Source: Dehalococcoidia bacterium CG2_30_46_19 (GTDB lineage: Bacteria; Chloroflexota; Dehalococcoidia; GIF9; AB-539-J10). Taken from it: a DNA stretch of 5,754 bases. A program made the position numbers and the translations under genes. The notes beneath the pieces were generated by a model. It did not search any database, was not told where the DNA came from, and saw nothing but the letters and a program-made list of their open reading frames with translations. The DNA lies in contig MNYD01000115.1 in NCBI GenBank assembly GCA_001872925.1, positions 1 to 5,754 of the forward strand. Reading direction: 5' to 3'. Shown here piece by piece: positions 1-5,644 of this stretch (position 1 is its first letter; each line of letters starts with the position of its first letter).

Positions 1-245
1 ATGTCAATGCCACAAGCGCCTCTCCTATTCTCGGTAAGGTCACACTTACCGTAGGTACAGAAGCAACATAGGTCACAAAAAGGGGCATACCATGGCTTAT
101 AGGTCTTAAGTAGCCTCATATCCCACGGTCTTAAATCGGGGATTTCCGGCATGGGAGTAGGTCCTACTCGCTCCCAGGGAATCTCCGCTTTTATCAGCCT
201 CCGAATTTCCTCTTCCTTTTTTGTTAGTGCCTTTACTTCTGCCAT
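1..245 (-). CDS. cdhA: Carbon monoxide dehydrogenase, archaeal CdhA-type alpha subunit (N-terminal part, cut by window edge)
   Basis: Only the first 81 codons are present. The translation begins MAEVKALTKKEEEIRRL and reaches a cysteine-rich segment at residues 57-81, with Cys57, 60, 61, 63, 68 and 78 and the text CDLCCFCTYGKCDL followed by RRGACGID. From memory this closely matches the N-terminal cluster region of archaeal acetyl-CoA decarbonylase/synthase CdhA (CDQCCYCTYGPCDL...KRGACGID). By spacing, Cys60, 63, 68 and 78 would bind the B [4Fe-4S] cluster, and Cys57 or 61 the subunit-bridging D cluster (inference). In the family this enzyme interconverts CO2 and CO at a Ni-Fe-S C cluster and feeds CO to acetyl-CoA synthase in the cytoplasm. 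The ATG at 245 overlaps the 3' end of acsD by 13 bp and is preceded by GGAGAGG. No alternative start exists before an in-frame TGA, so translational coupling to acsD is likely. The C-cluster ligands lie outside the window, so a full-length active enzyme cannot be confirmed. Confidence 0.85.
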   Translation of the reverse strand, partial: MAEVKALTKKEEEIRRLIKAEIPWERVGPTPMPEIPDLRPWDMRLLKTYKPWYAPFCDLCCFCTYGKCDLTENRRGACGID

Positions 246-1150
246 ATTTCCTCTCCAATCGTTTCTTTCACTAACTTTATGCTCTCAGGATGCCTTAAGA
301 CAAGGATATTTGCTCCGGCTAAAAGGAGTCCTGAGGCTGTTATTGCCTCAAACAGCAAGCCTTGTTTTTTGCTCTCTTTGGCTTGCTTTGTCTTCCAGAC
401 TTCCTTTCCCAAATTAGCGATGATAGGCATCTGTGTCATGCTGTCCTTGATAATTACACCAAGCTGCTTCACCCTTTCCATTAGAGTGAAGCTATATTCA
501 AAGCCATAGCCCAACGCTGTGGATAGCGGGTCAATTACAACCCTCTCTGGAGGGAGGAAATGACACAACTTTACATTTAATTCCTTAAGCAAATTGATAT
601 CCATAGGACTCTGAGCACAAGCCTTATGTCCATGCTCTAGTATTGCCTTCCCAACAACTTCGTAGTTTTCCTTAAGCACCGGACCTATAAGGAGGTTCAT
701 TCCGTGGCACGCTTCAGCAACTTTGGGGAGAACTACGGCATCCTTTTTTTCATCGCCGGAGCCATAGACAAGCAAAGGGATACTTATTGACTCAGCCACT
801 TCTTTTACCAGGGCTGCCGCTTTGTCTGCTGGGCTATCCTTCTCCGCAGGGTCAGTGCTCAAGAGGTAAATGCTGACCGCATCCGCACCAAATTCCTCAC
901 ACCTCTTAGCCCATCTCACTGGATCAGATATCACATCTTTAAAAGGTTCAAATAAGTATTCTGACCAATCTACAGGCTCCATATCCAATATTTCCAAGGC
1001 GAAGCTTGGCGCATTGGGCAGCGAACCTTCATCAAAAAAATGGAGGGGAAGGATATTTTCCCCTCCTAGCTTTAAGGCTCTCTCACCTGTCCCGATAATC
1101 TCTTCTCTAACTACTCCACTGTATGCTTCAACTGGTGCTTTATACTCCAT
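233..1150 (-). CDS. acsD: Corrinoid/iron-sulfur protein small subunit (AcsD/CdhD)
   Basis: This 305-residue protein is the small (beta/delta) subunit of the corrinoid iron-sulfur protein, a TIM-barrel that pairs with AcsC/CdhE. The pair carries the methyl group on cobalt from AcsE to acetyl-CoA synthase. Supporting features are the N-terminal LGGENILPLHFF segment (residues 28-39), the PSFALEILDMEP strand (48-59), the EFGADAVSIYLLSTDP barrel segment, and the C-terminal ANILVLRHPES segment before the last helix. Length is close to the roughly 310-320 residues usual for the bacterial subunit, and I see no break. The ATG at 1150 has an AAGGAGG site seven bases upstream, which itself overlaps the stop codon of acsE (12-bp gap). 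The 3' end overlaps cdhA. The tight packing with acsE and CODH fixes its role. The alternative name cdhD refers to the same family; the bacterial acsD name is preferred because of its size and its acsE neighbour. Confidence 0.93.
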   Translation of the reverse strand: MEYKAPVEAYSGVVREEIIGTGERALKLGGENILPLHFFDEGSLPNAPSFALEILDMEPVDWSEYLFEPFKDVISDPVRWAKRCEEFGADAVSIYLLSTDPAEKDSPADKAAALVKEVAESISIPLLVYGSGDEKKDAVVLPKVAEACHGMNLLIGPVLKENYEVVGKAILEHGHKACAQSPMDINLLKELNVKLCHFLPPERVVIDPLSTALGYGFEYSFTLMERVKQLGVIIKDSMTQMPIIANLGKEVWKTKQAKESKKQGLLFEAITASGLLLAGANILVLRHPESIKLVKETIGEEIWQK

Positions 1151-1162
1151 TACCTAACCTCC

Positions 1163-2047
1163 TTATTCAAGCCAAGCATCGGAATAGAGGACTTCGCCTG
1201 CGAGAACCTTGGCCGTCTTAACATAGTTTATTTCCTCTTGGGATAGAGAAGAAAGGTCTATATCCTCCCCATCCCATGTTCTGTAGACGAGGTCAACTAG
1301 ATTTTTCCTCTCGCCCTTCGATATGCTCATAATATCCTTATCCAGGGCATCGTGAATTGATGCATAAAGCCCCTTCCTAGCCAACATTATCAAGTAAACA
1401 CGGTTAAGTAGAGGTCTAAGTTCCATAGGTGCTCCGTTAGATATATTGGAAAGCCCTACCACTGATTTAATCCCAGGCAAGGCTTCAGGAAGCATCTCTA
1501 TAAATTCATAAGTTGCCAAGGCATTTTTCTGCCCCTCACCAGCGGTGCTTATAGGGAGAACTATGGGGTCAGCCAAGATATTCTCATTGGGGATTCCAAG
1601 GTCATTAGCATAAGCCACTGTATCCATAATGCTGTCCAACTTTGAATCACCTTCAGCTGGCATACCTTTATCGTTAATCACCGAAATCACTACATCACAA
1701 TTATATTTCTTTGCTAATGGGAGCATCTGATCTTTAGAGTCAGTCTTTCCTGAAGCGGAATTAAGCAGAGGTTTTTTCTTGCAAAGCCTAAGACCTACCT
1801 CCATGGCTACAGGATTCATAGTATCTATGGACAGAGGCAAATCAGTAACCTCTTGAATTGTGTTGATTATCCACGTCATGGTTTCCTCAGTATTTTTTCT
1901 TAAGTAACCAACATTTACATCTAGGTAATCAGCCCCAGCCTCAGCCTGAGCTCTGGCTAAATCCTGAATTGGCTTGGGGTCGCGAGATTTTATGACATCA
2001 TTTACTACCCGGGATATAATATGTATGTTCTCGCCTATGACAATCAT
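1163..2047 (-). CDS. acsE: Methyltetrahydrofolate:corrinoid iron-sulfur protein methyltransferase (AcsE)
   Basis: This is a 294-residue pterin-binding TIM-barrel enzyme. It moves the methyl group of 5-methyltetrahydrofolate to the Co(I) corrinoid of AcsCD. The start MIVIGENIHIIS, the DYLDVNVG strand (residues 40-47), LSIDTMNP with Asp75, LLNSASG (94-100), ILADPIVLP with Asp160, and VVGLSNISNG with Asn201 all fit the family. Asp75, Asp160 and the Asn of GLSN correspond to the folate-binding residues described for the Moorella enzyme (recalled as Asp75, Asp160 and Asn199). The protein is about 30 residues longer than the roughly 262-residue Moorella enzyme. The extra length appears as an acidic stretch around residues 242-274, before a conserved-looking end (KTAKVLAGEVLYSDAWL). 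The ATG at 2047 has only a loosely spaced AAGGAAG site, weaker than its neighbours. A 56-bp gap without an obvious terminator separates it from the upstream Fe-S gene. Confidence 0.93.
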   Translation of the reverse strand: MIVIGENIHIISRVVNDVIKSRDPKPIQDLARAQAEAGADYLDVNVGYLRKNTEETMTWIINTIQEVTDLPLSIDTMNPVAMEVGLRLCKKKPLLNSASGKTDSKDQMLPLAKKYNCDVVISVINDKGMPAEGDSKLDSIMDTVAYANDLGIPNENILADPIVLPISTAGEGQKNALATYEFIEMLPEALPGIKSVVGLSNISNGAPMELRPLLNRVYLIMLARKGLYASIHDALDKDIMSISKGERKNLVDLVYRTWDGEDIDLSSLSQEEINYVKTAKVLAGEVLYSDAWLE

Positions 2048-2103
2048 GCTTTACTTCTTCCTTAAACTCAAACACAACAATTTACTATAATACAGCACCT
2101 ATG

Positions 2104-2751
2104 TCAATTCTTACTGTTAAACACCAATGCACCACAAGGGCAAACCTCAACACATTCGCCGCAGCCTTGACACTCAGATTGGTCAATAGGTTCGCCACCA
2201 AATGTGGTGACAATCCTCTTGAAGCCACGATAGGCAAAACCAATGGCTCCTATTCCTAGCTTTTCCTGGCATATCCAAACGCATTTGCCACAAAGGACAC
2301 ATTTATTAGGGTCGTAGGTAAATACAGGGCTGCTGGAATCTATGGGTAAATCAGGTAGAATTTTCCTGAATCTCTTTGAGGTAAGCTTTACACGTAAGTG
2401 CTTAGCGATCTTTTGAAGCTCGCAAGAACCGCTCTTGAGGCAATGGGCACAATCCACAGGGTGGCTGGCTAAAATGAGCTCGAAAGCAGTGTGTGCCAGC
2501 CTAAAGGCTTTCTCCCCTTTGGTATTGACTACCATGCCCTCAGCCACAGGCGTAGTGCAAGCTGTAACTGGCTCATCTTTGCCTTCTATCTCCACAAAGC
2601 AGAGGCGGCAAGCGGCAAAAGGCTCTTTCCTTTCCCTGATGGCGCAAAGGTTTGGTATGTAGATATCATTATCTACTGCTACCCATAGAAGATTCTCTCC
2701 CTCAGGGGCAGTTATTTTTTTACCATCAATAATTAAGGATACGCTTTTTAC
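2104..2751 (-). CDS. Stand-alone NuoG/HoxU-like [2Fe-2S]/[4Fe-4S] electron-transfer protein; start codon non-standard or mutated
   Basis: The frame encodes a complete NuoG N-terminal module without the molybdopterin-type domain. Numbered from the GTA codon at 2751 (215 residues), it has three parts: (a) a [2Fe-2S] ferredoxin fold with SLIIDGKKITAPEGENLL and Cys36-x11-Cys48-x2-Cys51-x13-Cys65; (b) a His97-x3-Cys101-x2-Cys104-x5-Cys110 [4Fe-4S] motif; (c) two CxxCxxCxxxC [4Fe-4S] motifs at 151-161 and 194-204. Size and order match HoxU and the front part of NuoG, NADP-hydrogenase or formate dehydrogenase subunits, which relay electrons between NAD(P)H or ferredoxin and a catalytic subunit. Its place between fhs and acsE suggests service to formate dehydrogenase, hydrogenase or methylene-THF reductase; the partner is unknown. 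The first ordinary start, GTG at 2595, would cut through the [2Fe-2S] motif. From the upstream TGA (2794-2796) to that GTG the frame has no ATG, GTG, TTG or CTG. GTA at 2751 is chosen because GAGG lies six bases upstream and the fhs stop is 11 bp away. The last cluster has an extra Cys206 (CPCGAL). Confidence 0.85.
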   Translation of the reverse strand, partial: VKSVSLIIDGKKITAPEGENLLWVAVDNDIYIPNLCAIRERKEPFAACRLCFVEIEGKDEPVTACTTPVAEGMVVNTKGEKAFRLAHTAFELILASHPVDCAHCLKSGSCELQKIAKHLRVKLTSKRFRKILPDLPIDSSSPVFTYDPNKCVLCGKCVWICQEKLGIGAIGFAYRGFKRIVTTFGGEPIDQSECQGCGECVEVCPCGALVFNSKN

Positions 2752-2762
2752 CTTTAGCCTCT

Positions 2763-4550
2763 TTACGAGATAAGTCCCTTTATTTTCCCTGTCTCAGGGT
2801 CAACATCCACGGCTAGGAAGGCTGGCTTGGTAGGTAAACCGGGCATAGTGGGGAAAACTCCACAAAGCGGATAATAGAAACCGGCGCCTACTGAAGCCCG
2901 AATATCACGAATGGGGAGCTTGTAATTTCGGGGCACATTAAGCATATTAAGGTCGTGGGCAAGGGAGAGGTGTGTCTTTGCCATATTAACGGTAAGCCTG
3001 TGGCCATCAGCCCGAAAATCAAGTTTTTCAAAAAGCTTAAGCTTGTCTTGTGCCTCAGGCGTGTATTCTACTCCATCGGCAAGAAAAATCTTGGTAGCAA
3101 AAAGCTCTATCTTTTCCTTTGTAGGAGTATCATCCTCATAAAGTGCTTGAGGCTTTCTTGGAGTCTTAAGCGCTTTAAGGACTGCATCAGCTAACTCCAT
3201 TGCCCCCTCTCCACCCTTAGCCCAGGCTTCACTAACTGCTGCTCCAATAGCTCCAGCCTCTAAAGCCTTCTTCCGCACCAGCTCTACTTCTCTATCAGTG
3301 TCTGTGGTGAATCTATTGATAGCCACAACAACAGGGACACCAGTCATCCTGGCAATCTCTATATTCCTAGCTAGGTTCTCACAGCCTTTCTCCAAAGCGG
3401 GCAGGTTTTCTGTATCAGCTGCCTCCTTAACTTTGGAATAAAGCATCCCGGGGCGGAGATGGAAGGCACCACCATGCTGTTTTAGGGCTCGAATTGAAGC
3501 AACTATGACGCAGCAATCGGGCCAGATGTTATATCCTGCCCACCTTGCCTCACGGCAAACAACCTCACAGAATTTGATATAGCCACATTCAACGCCGAAT
3601 CCATTCTCAGTAACCATATAATCAGCAAGTTTCAGGGCAACCAAATCGGCAAGAATAGAATTGTTACCATGGGCTACATTAGCAAAGGGGAAGCCATGAC
3701 AAAACATAGGATGACCTTCTGTGGACTGAACTAGATTGGGCTTTATAGCATCAACAAGGAGTGCTGTCATTGCTCCATCAGCTCCAAGGTCATGAGCAGT
3801 AACCGGCTTGCCATCGTAAGTATAAGCAACAACTACTCTCCTGAGCCTCTCTCTCAAATCCTTTAACCCTGTGGTCAAGGCAAGTATAGCGGCTGTCTCC
3901 GTAGCTACGGTGATATCATAATGTGCTAGTCTGGGATAGCCATTTGCTATACCACCGAGCCCAATTATAACATCCCTCAAGGCTCGGGCATTACAATCAA
4001 CACAATAAGGCCAGGTGATATTCATAGGGTCAATATTTAGAGGATTCCTATGCACGTCGCCGGGCTCTTTCCCATGCAAGATGCTGGCATCTATGGCAGC
4101 GGCACAGAGGTTATGAGCTGCCTCTACCGCCGGAATATCTCCGGTAAACATAAGGCTTATATTCGCCATAGGAAGAGCCAGGGAATAACCACCTCCACAA
4201 GCACTTCCCTTTATTCCAAAAACAGGACCTTTGGAAGGCTCACGGAAGGTATTTATGACATTAAGCTTCTTCTGCACCAGAGCTTGACCAAGCCCGAAGG
4301 CTGTTACCGTCTTGCCTTCCCCTAATGGAGTTGGGGTCATAGCAGTCACGGTGATTATCTTGCCGTTAGGCTTGTCCTTTAGCCTCTTCAGCACCTTGGC
4401 GTAGTCGACTTTAGCCATATACCTACCATAGGGCTCCCATTCATCTTCCAATAGTCGTGCCTTTTTTGCTACCTCCGAAATAGGAAGTAACTCAGCTTCC
4501 TCAGCAACTACATAGTCTGGTGGAACAGGGTATCTCTTTTTTACTGGCAT
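2763..4550 (-). CDS. fhs: Formate-tetrahydrofolate ligase (10-formyltetrahydrofolate synthetase)
   Basis: This enzyme joins formate to tetrahydrofolate using ATP, the entry of formate into the methyl branch of the Wood-Ljungdahl pathway; it is cytoplasmic. At 595 residues it is longer than the usual 555-560. The P-loop TPTPLGEGKT lies at 72-81, followed by REPSKGPVFGIKGSACGGGY (103-122), FTGDIPAVEAAHN (135-147), LNIDPMNITW (171-180), VVAYTYDGKPVTAHDLGA, PNLVQ, WAKGGEGA and the C-terminal MPGLPTKPA (569-577), all family hallmarks. Extra length comes from a longer N-terminus (about 10 residues), an insertion near 161-170 (KEPGDVHRNP), and a stretch around the second nucleotide/formate domain (REARWAGYNIWPDCC). 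Unusual cysteines occur at 183 and 186 (WPYCVDC). The ATG at 4550 has a perfect AAAGGAGG eight bases upstream. A 139-bp leader containing small ORFs and hairpins separates it from cooC, and the next gene begins 11 bp after its stop. Confidence 0.97.
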   Translation of the reverse strand: MPVKKRYPVPPDYVVAEEAELLPISEVAKKARLLEDEWEPYGRYMAKVDYAKVLKRLKDKPNGKIITVTAMTPTPLGEGKTVTAFGLGQALVQKKLNVINTFREPSKGPVFGIKGSACGGGYSLALPMANISLMFTGDIPAVEAAHNLCAAAIDASILHGKEPGDVHRNPLNIDPMNITWPYCVDCNARALRDVIIGLGGIANGYPRLAHYDITVATETAAILALTTGLKDLRERLRRVVVAYTYDGKPVTAHDLGADGAMTALLVDAIKPNLVQSTEGHPMFCHGFPFANVAHGNNSILADLVALKLADYMVTENGFGVECGYIKFCEVVCREARWAGYNIWPDCCVIVASIRALKQHGGAFHLRPGMLYSKVKEAADTENLPALEKGCENLARNIEIARMTGVPVVVAINRFTTDTDREVELVRKKALEAGAIGAAVSEAWAKGGEGAMELADAVLKALKTPRKPQALYEDDTPTKEKIELFATKIFLADGVEYTPEAQDKLKLFEKLDFRADGHRLTVNMAKTHLSLAHDLNMLNVPRNYKLPIRDIRASVGAGFYYPLCGVFPTMPGLPTKPAFLAVDVDPETGKIKGLIS

Positions 4551-4659
4551 TTCTTAAACCTCCTTTGGATTAATTTTTGAAGGTCTACACCTTCAGCTAC
4601 AAGAGCTAGGAAAAAGCTCACCCCGGCTCAACTTTGTCTTTTTTACCAACTTTCCTCAT
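4541..4659 (-). other. Two GTGA-coupled micro-ORFs, or one frameshifted small gene, in the cooC-fhs gap
   Basis: An ATG at 4659 has a perfect AAAGGAGG eight bases upstream (4668-4675), the same arrangement as fhs. It opens a 13-residue frame, MRKVGKKDKVEPG, ending with TGA at 4618. A GTG at 4621 overlaps this stop as GTGA and opens a 26-residue frame (VSFFLALVAEGVDLQ...RRFKKCQ). That frame ends with TAA at 4541, ten bases inside fhs. Inserting one G in the GGGG run at 4619-4622 would merge them into one 39-residue basic protein. The strong ribosome site argues that at least the first frame is translated. It could be a leader peptide coupling translation into fhs, a small protein broken by an indel or sequence error, or chance. 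I recognise no family. Confidence 0.4.
4578..4595 (-). promoter_or_regulatory. Stem-loop in the fhs leader, beside a smaller one at 4603-4619
   Basis: In the minus-strand RNA, TGAAGGT and ACCTTCA form a perfect 7-bp stem with a 4-base GTAG loop, ending 11 bases before the fhs ribosome site (4559-4566). Just upstream, GAGCT and AGCTC (4603-4607 and 4615-4619) can form a 5-bp stem with a 7-base loop. Neither is followed by a U-run on either strand, so they do not look like intrinsic terminators. A role in mRNA processing or in control of fhs translation is possible but unproven. Confidence 0.35.
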
Positions 4660-4689
4660 ATATAGTGCCTCCTTTCCAAATTTGCTACC

Positions 4690-5457
4690 TTATTTCAACT
4701 TATCAAGTTGGGCAGCAATGTTTTTTACCTCGTTCATAACTTTTGGACTTGAATTAACCAGAGGTGAGCCAGCAAGGTCAGCTTCTATTATGCCTTGGTC
4801 GTAAGGAATAAATCCTAGGAACTCGAAATCTGGCATGCTGGAAATAAGGAAATCCTTTTCTCTCTCGTTTCGAATCTTGTTAGCTACTACCCCGATATTC
4901 TTCACTCCTATCTCCAAGGCTAGATCCCTTACCCTATAGCCTGTCTCAACACTTCTTCTACTTGGTTCTACTACTATAATAAGCTTATCTACTCCCTTCG
5001 CTGTCCCCCGCGTTAAGTGTTCTATCCCAGCCTCCATATCTAAAATAACCACCTCATCTACTTCAAGGAGCAAATGGGCAATCAAGGCCTGAAGTAAAGC
5101 GCCTTCGGGACAATAGCAACCACTGCCAGCTGCTTTGATTGGCCCCATGACCATTATCCTGATTCCATCATATTTTAGAGAACACTTCTCCGGCAAATCG
5201 TCAACCTTAGGATTTAACCTGAAATAGGGTGCCATTTGACCAGGTCTTGCCCCTGTTCTTTCCTCAATCAGGTCATCCATCTTGGATATAGGTATTATCT
5301 TTTGGGAATTGGGAAAACCAAAGGTAACTGCTAGGTTGACATTTGGGTCGGCATCTATTGCCAAAACAGAATAGCCAGATTTAGCAAATACAGTGGAGAG
5401 GAAGGCTACTAATAATGTCTTGCCTACTCCTCCTTTGCCACTAACGGCGATCTTCAT
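4690..5457 (-). CDS. cooC: CooC/AcsF-type ATPase, nickel-insertion accessory protein for CO dehydrogenase
   Basis: This 255-residue MinD/SIMIBI-class P-loop ATPase is of the kind that delivers nickel to CODH (CooC) or acetyl-CoA synthase (AcsF). It starts MKIAVSGKGGVGKT with the deviant Walker A at residues 7-14, including signature Lys8. DADPNVNLA (35-43) is the switch region, SGCYCPEG carries the Cys114-x-Cys116 pair known to bind metal at the CooC dimer interface, and VVILDMEAGIEHLTRGTA (136-153) is the Walker B/switch II segment. Length matches the family. It is the first gene of the operon whose downstream genes include a CODH, consistent with maturation of that enzyme. The start is fixed by the P-loop position, but no ribosome site precedes the ATG at 5457. 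The best promoter lies only 13 bases upstream, so the mRNA may be almost leaderless. CooC and AcsF cannot be told apart from sequence alone, so the symbol is the general one. Confidence 0.92.
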   Translation of the reverse strand: MKIAVSGKGGVGKTLLVAFLSTVFAKSGYSVLAIDADPNVNLAVTFGFPNSQKIIPISKMDDLIEERTGARPGQMAPYFRLNPKVDDLPEKCSLKYDGIRIMVMGPIKAAGSGCYCPEGALLQALIAHLLLEVDEVVILDMEAGIEHLTRGTAKGVDKLIIVVEPSRRSVETGYRVRDLALEIGVKNIGVVANKIRNEREKDFLISSMPDFEFLGFIPYDQGIIEADLAGSPLVNSSPKVMNEVKNIAAQLDKLK

Positions 5458-5470
5458 ATCAAAATTAGAA

Positions 5471-5499
5471 ATTTTACTCCCATTTAATCAGCAAATCAA
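5471..5499 (-). promoter_or_regulatory. Candidate sigma-70-type promoter of the cooC operon
   Basis: On the minus strand, TTGATT (5494-5499) and TAAAAT (5471-5476) are separated by exactly 17 bases, a good match to TTGACA-17-TATAAT. The -10 box ends 13 bases before the cooC ATG, so transcription would start about six bases upstream of the ATG, giving a nearly leaderless message. That agrees with the lack of a ribosome site there. This is prediction by eye; the region is AT-rich, so chance matches are possible. Confidence 0.5.
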
Positions 5500-5517
5500 G
5501 AGCTCGATTTAAATGGG
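5479..5517. repeat. Inverted repeat overlapping the cooC promoter (possible operator)
   Basis: CCCATTTAA (5479-5487) is repeated inverted as TTAAATGGG (5509-5517) with 21 bases between, putting the arm centres 30 bp apart, about three helical turns. A GAGCTC palindrome (5500-5505) lies between them. The left arm falls inside the promoter spacer. This could be a regulator site, but the right arm also spans the proposed insertion-sequence boundary at 5515, so the symmetry may be accidental. Confidence 0.3.
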
Positions 5518-5548
5518 TCTACACTTTTTAGCGTGAAAAATCTACAAA

Positions 5549-5588
5549 GGGTGCTGGGAAGGAGGTGATTATTCATTGAAAGGCACCC
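5549..5588 (+). promoter_or_regulatory. Hairpin enclosing a perfect ribosome-binding site upstream of the transposase
   Basis: GGGTGC (5549-5554) pairs with GCACCC (5583-5588), and the loop contains AAGGAGGTGATT (5559-5570), an exact complement of the usual 16S rRNA 3' end. The only start well placed for it is TTG at 5576, which gives just eight codons before TAG at 5600. It could be a leader peptide or a translation-limiting structure for the transposase, as in some insertion sequences, or simply part of the element's end. Confidence 0.3.
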
Positions 5589-5644
5589 GCTATCTCCTGT
5601 AGCCTTGGTGATTAAGCAAAACCAGGTGAAAGGAGGTAAAGCAG

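Noticed and set aside
151..509. Open frames on the plus strand at 151-417 and 279-509
   Set aside because: They lie antisense to acsD and cdhA, whose frames have clear family motifs; the translations are low-complexity and no ribosome site fits.
870..1157. Plus-strand frame of 95 codons
   Set aside because: It is fully antisense to the N-terminal half of acsD and shows no domain.
2048..2103. Possible internal promoter or terminator before acsE
   Set aside because: The 56-bp gap has AT-rich -10-like text but no convincing -35 partner and no hairpin.
2435..2688. Two overlapping plus-strand frames
   Set aside because: They are antisense to the [2Fe-2S] domain of the Fe-S protein, which has precise cysteine spacing.
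2955..3194. Plus-strand frame antisense to the 3' part of fhs
   Set aside because: A shadow of fhs with no recognisable motif.
4050..4325. Plus-strand frame antisense to the P-loop region of fhs
   Set aside because: A shadow of the conserved fhs reading frame.
4578..4595. Stem-loop as an intrinsic terminator between cooC and fhs
   Set aside because: No U-run follows on either strand, and downstream genes belong to the same pathway.
4582..5528. GGTCTACAC shared between the fhs leader hairpin (4582-4590) and the proposed IS end (5516-5524)
   Set aside because: Nine shared bases with no extended similarity; probably chance rather than an IS remnant.
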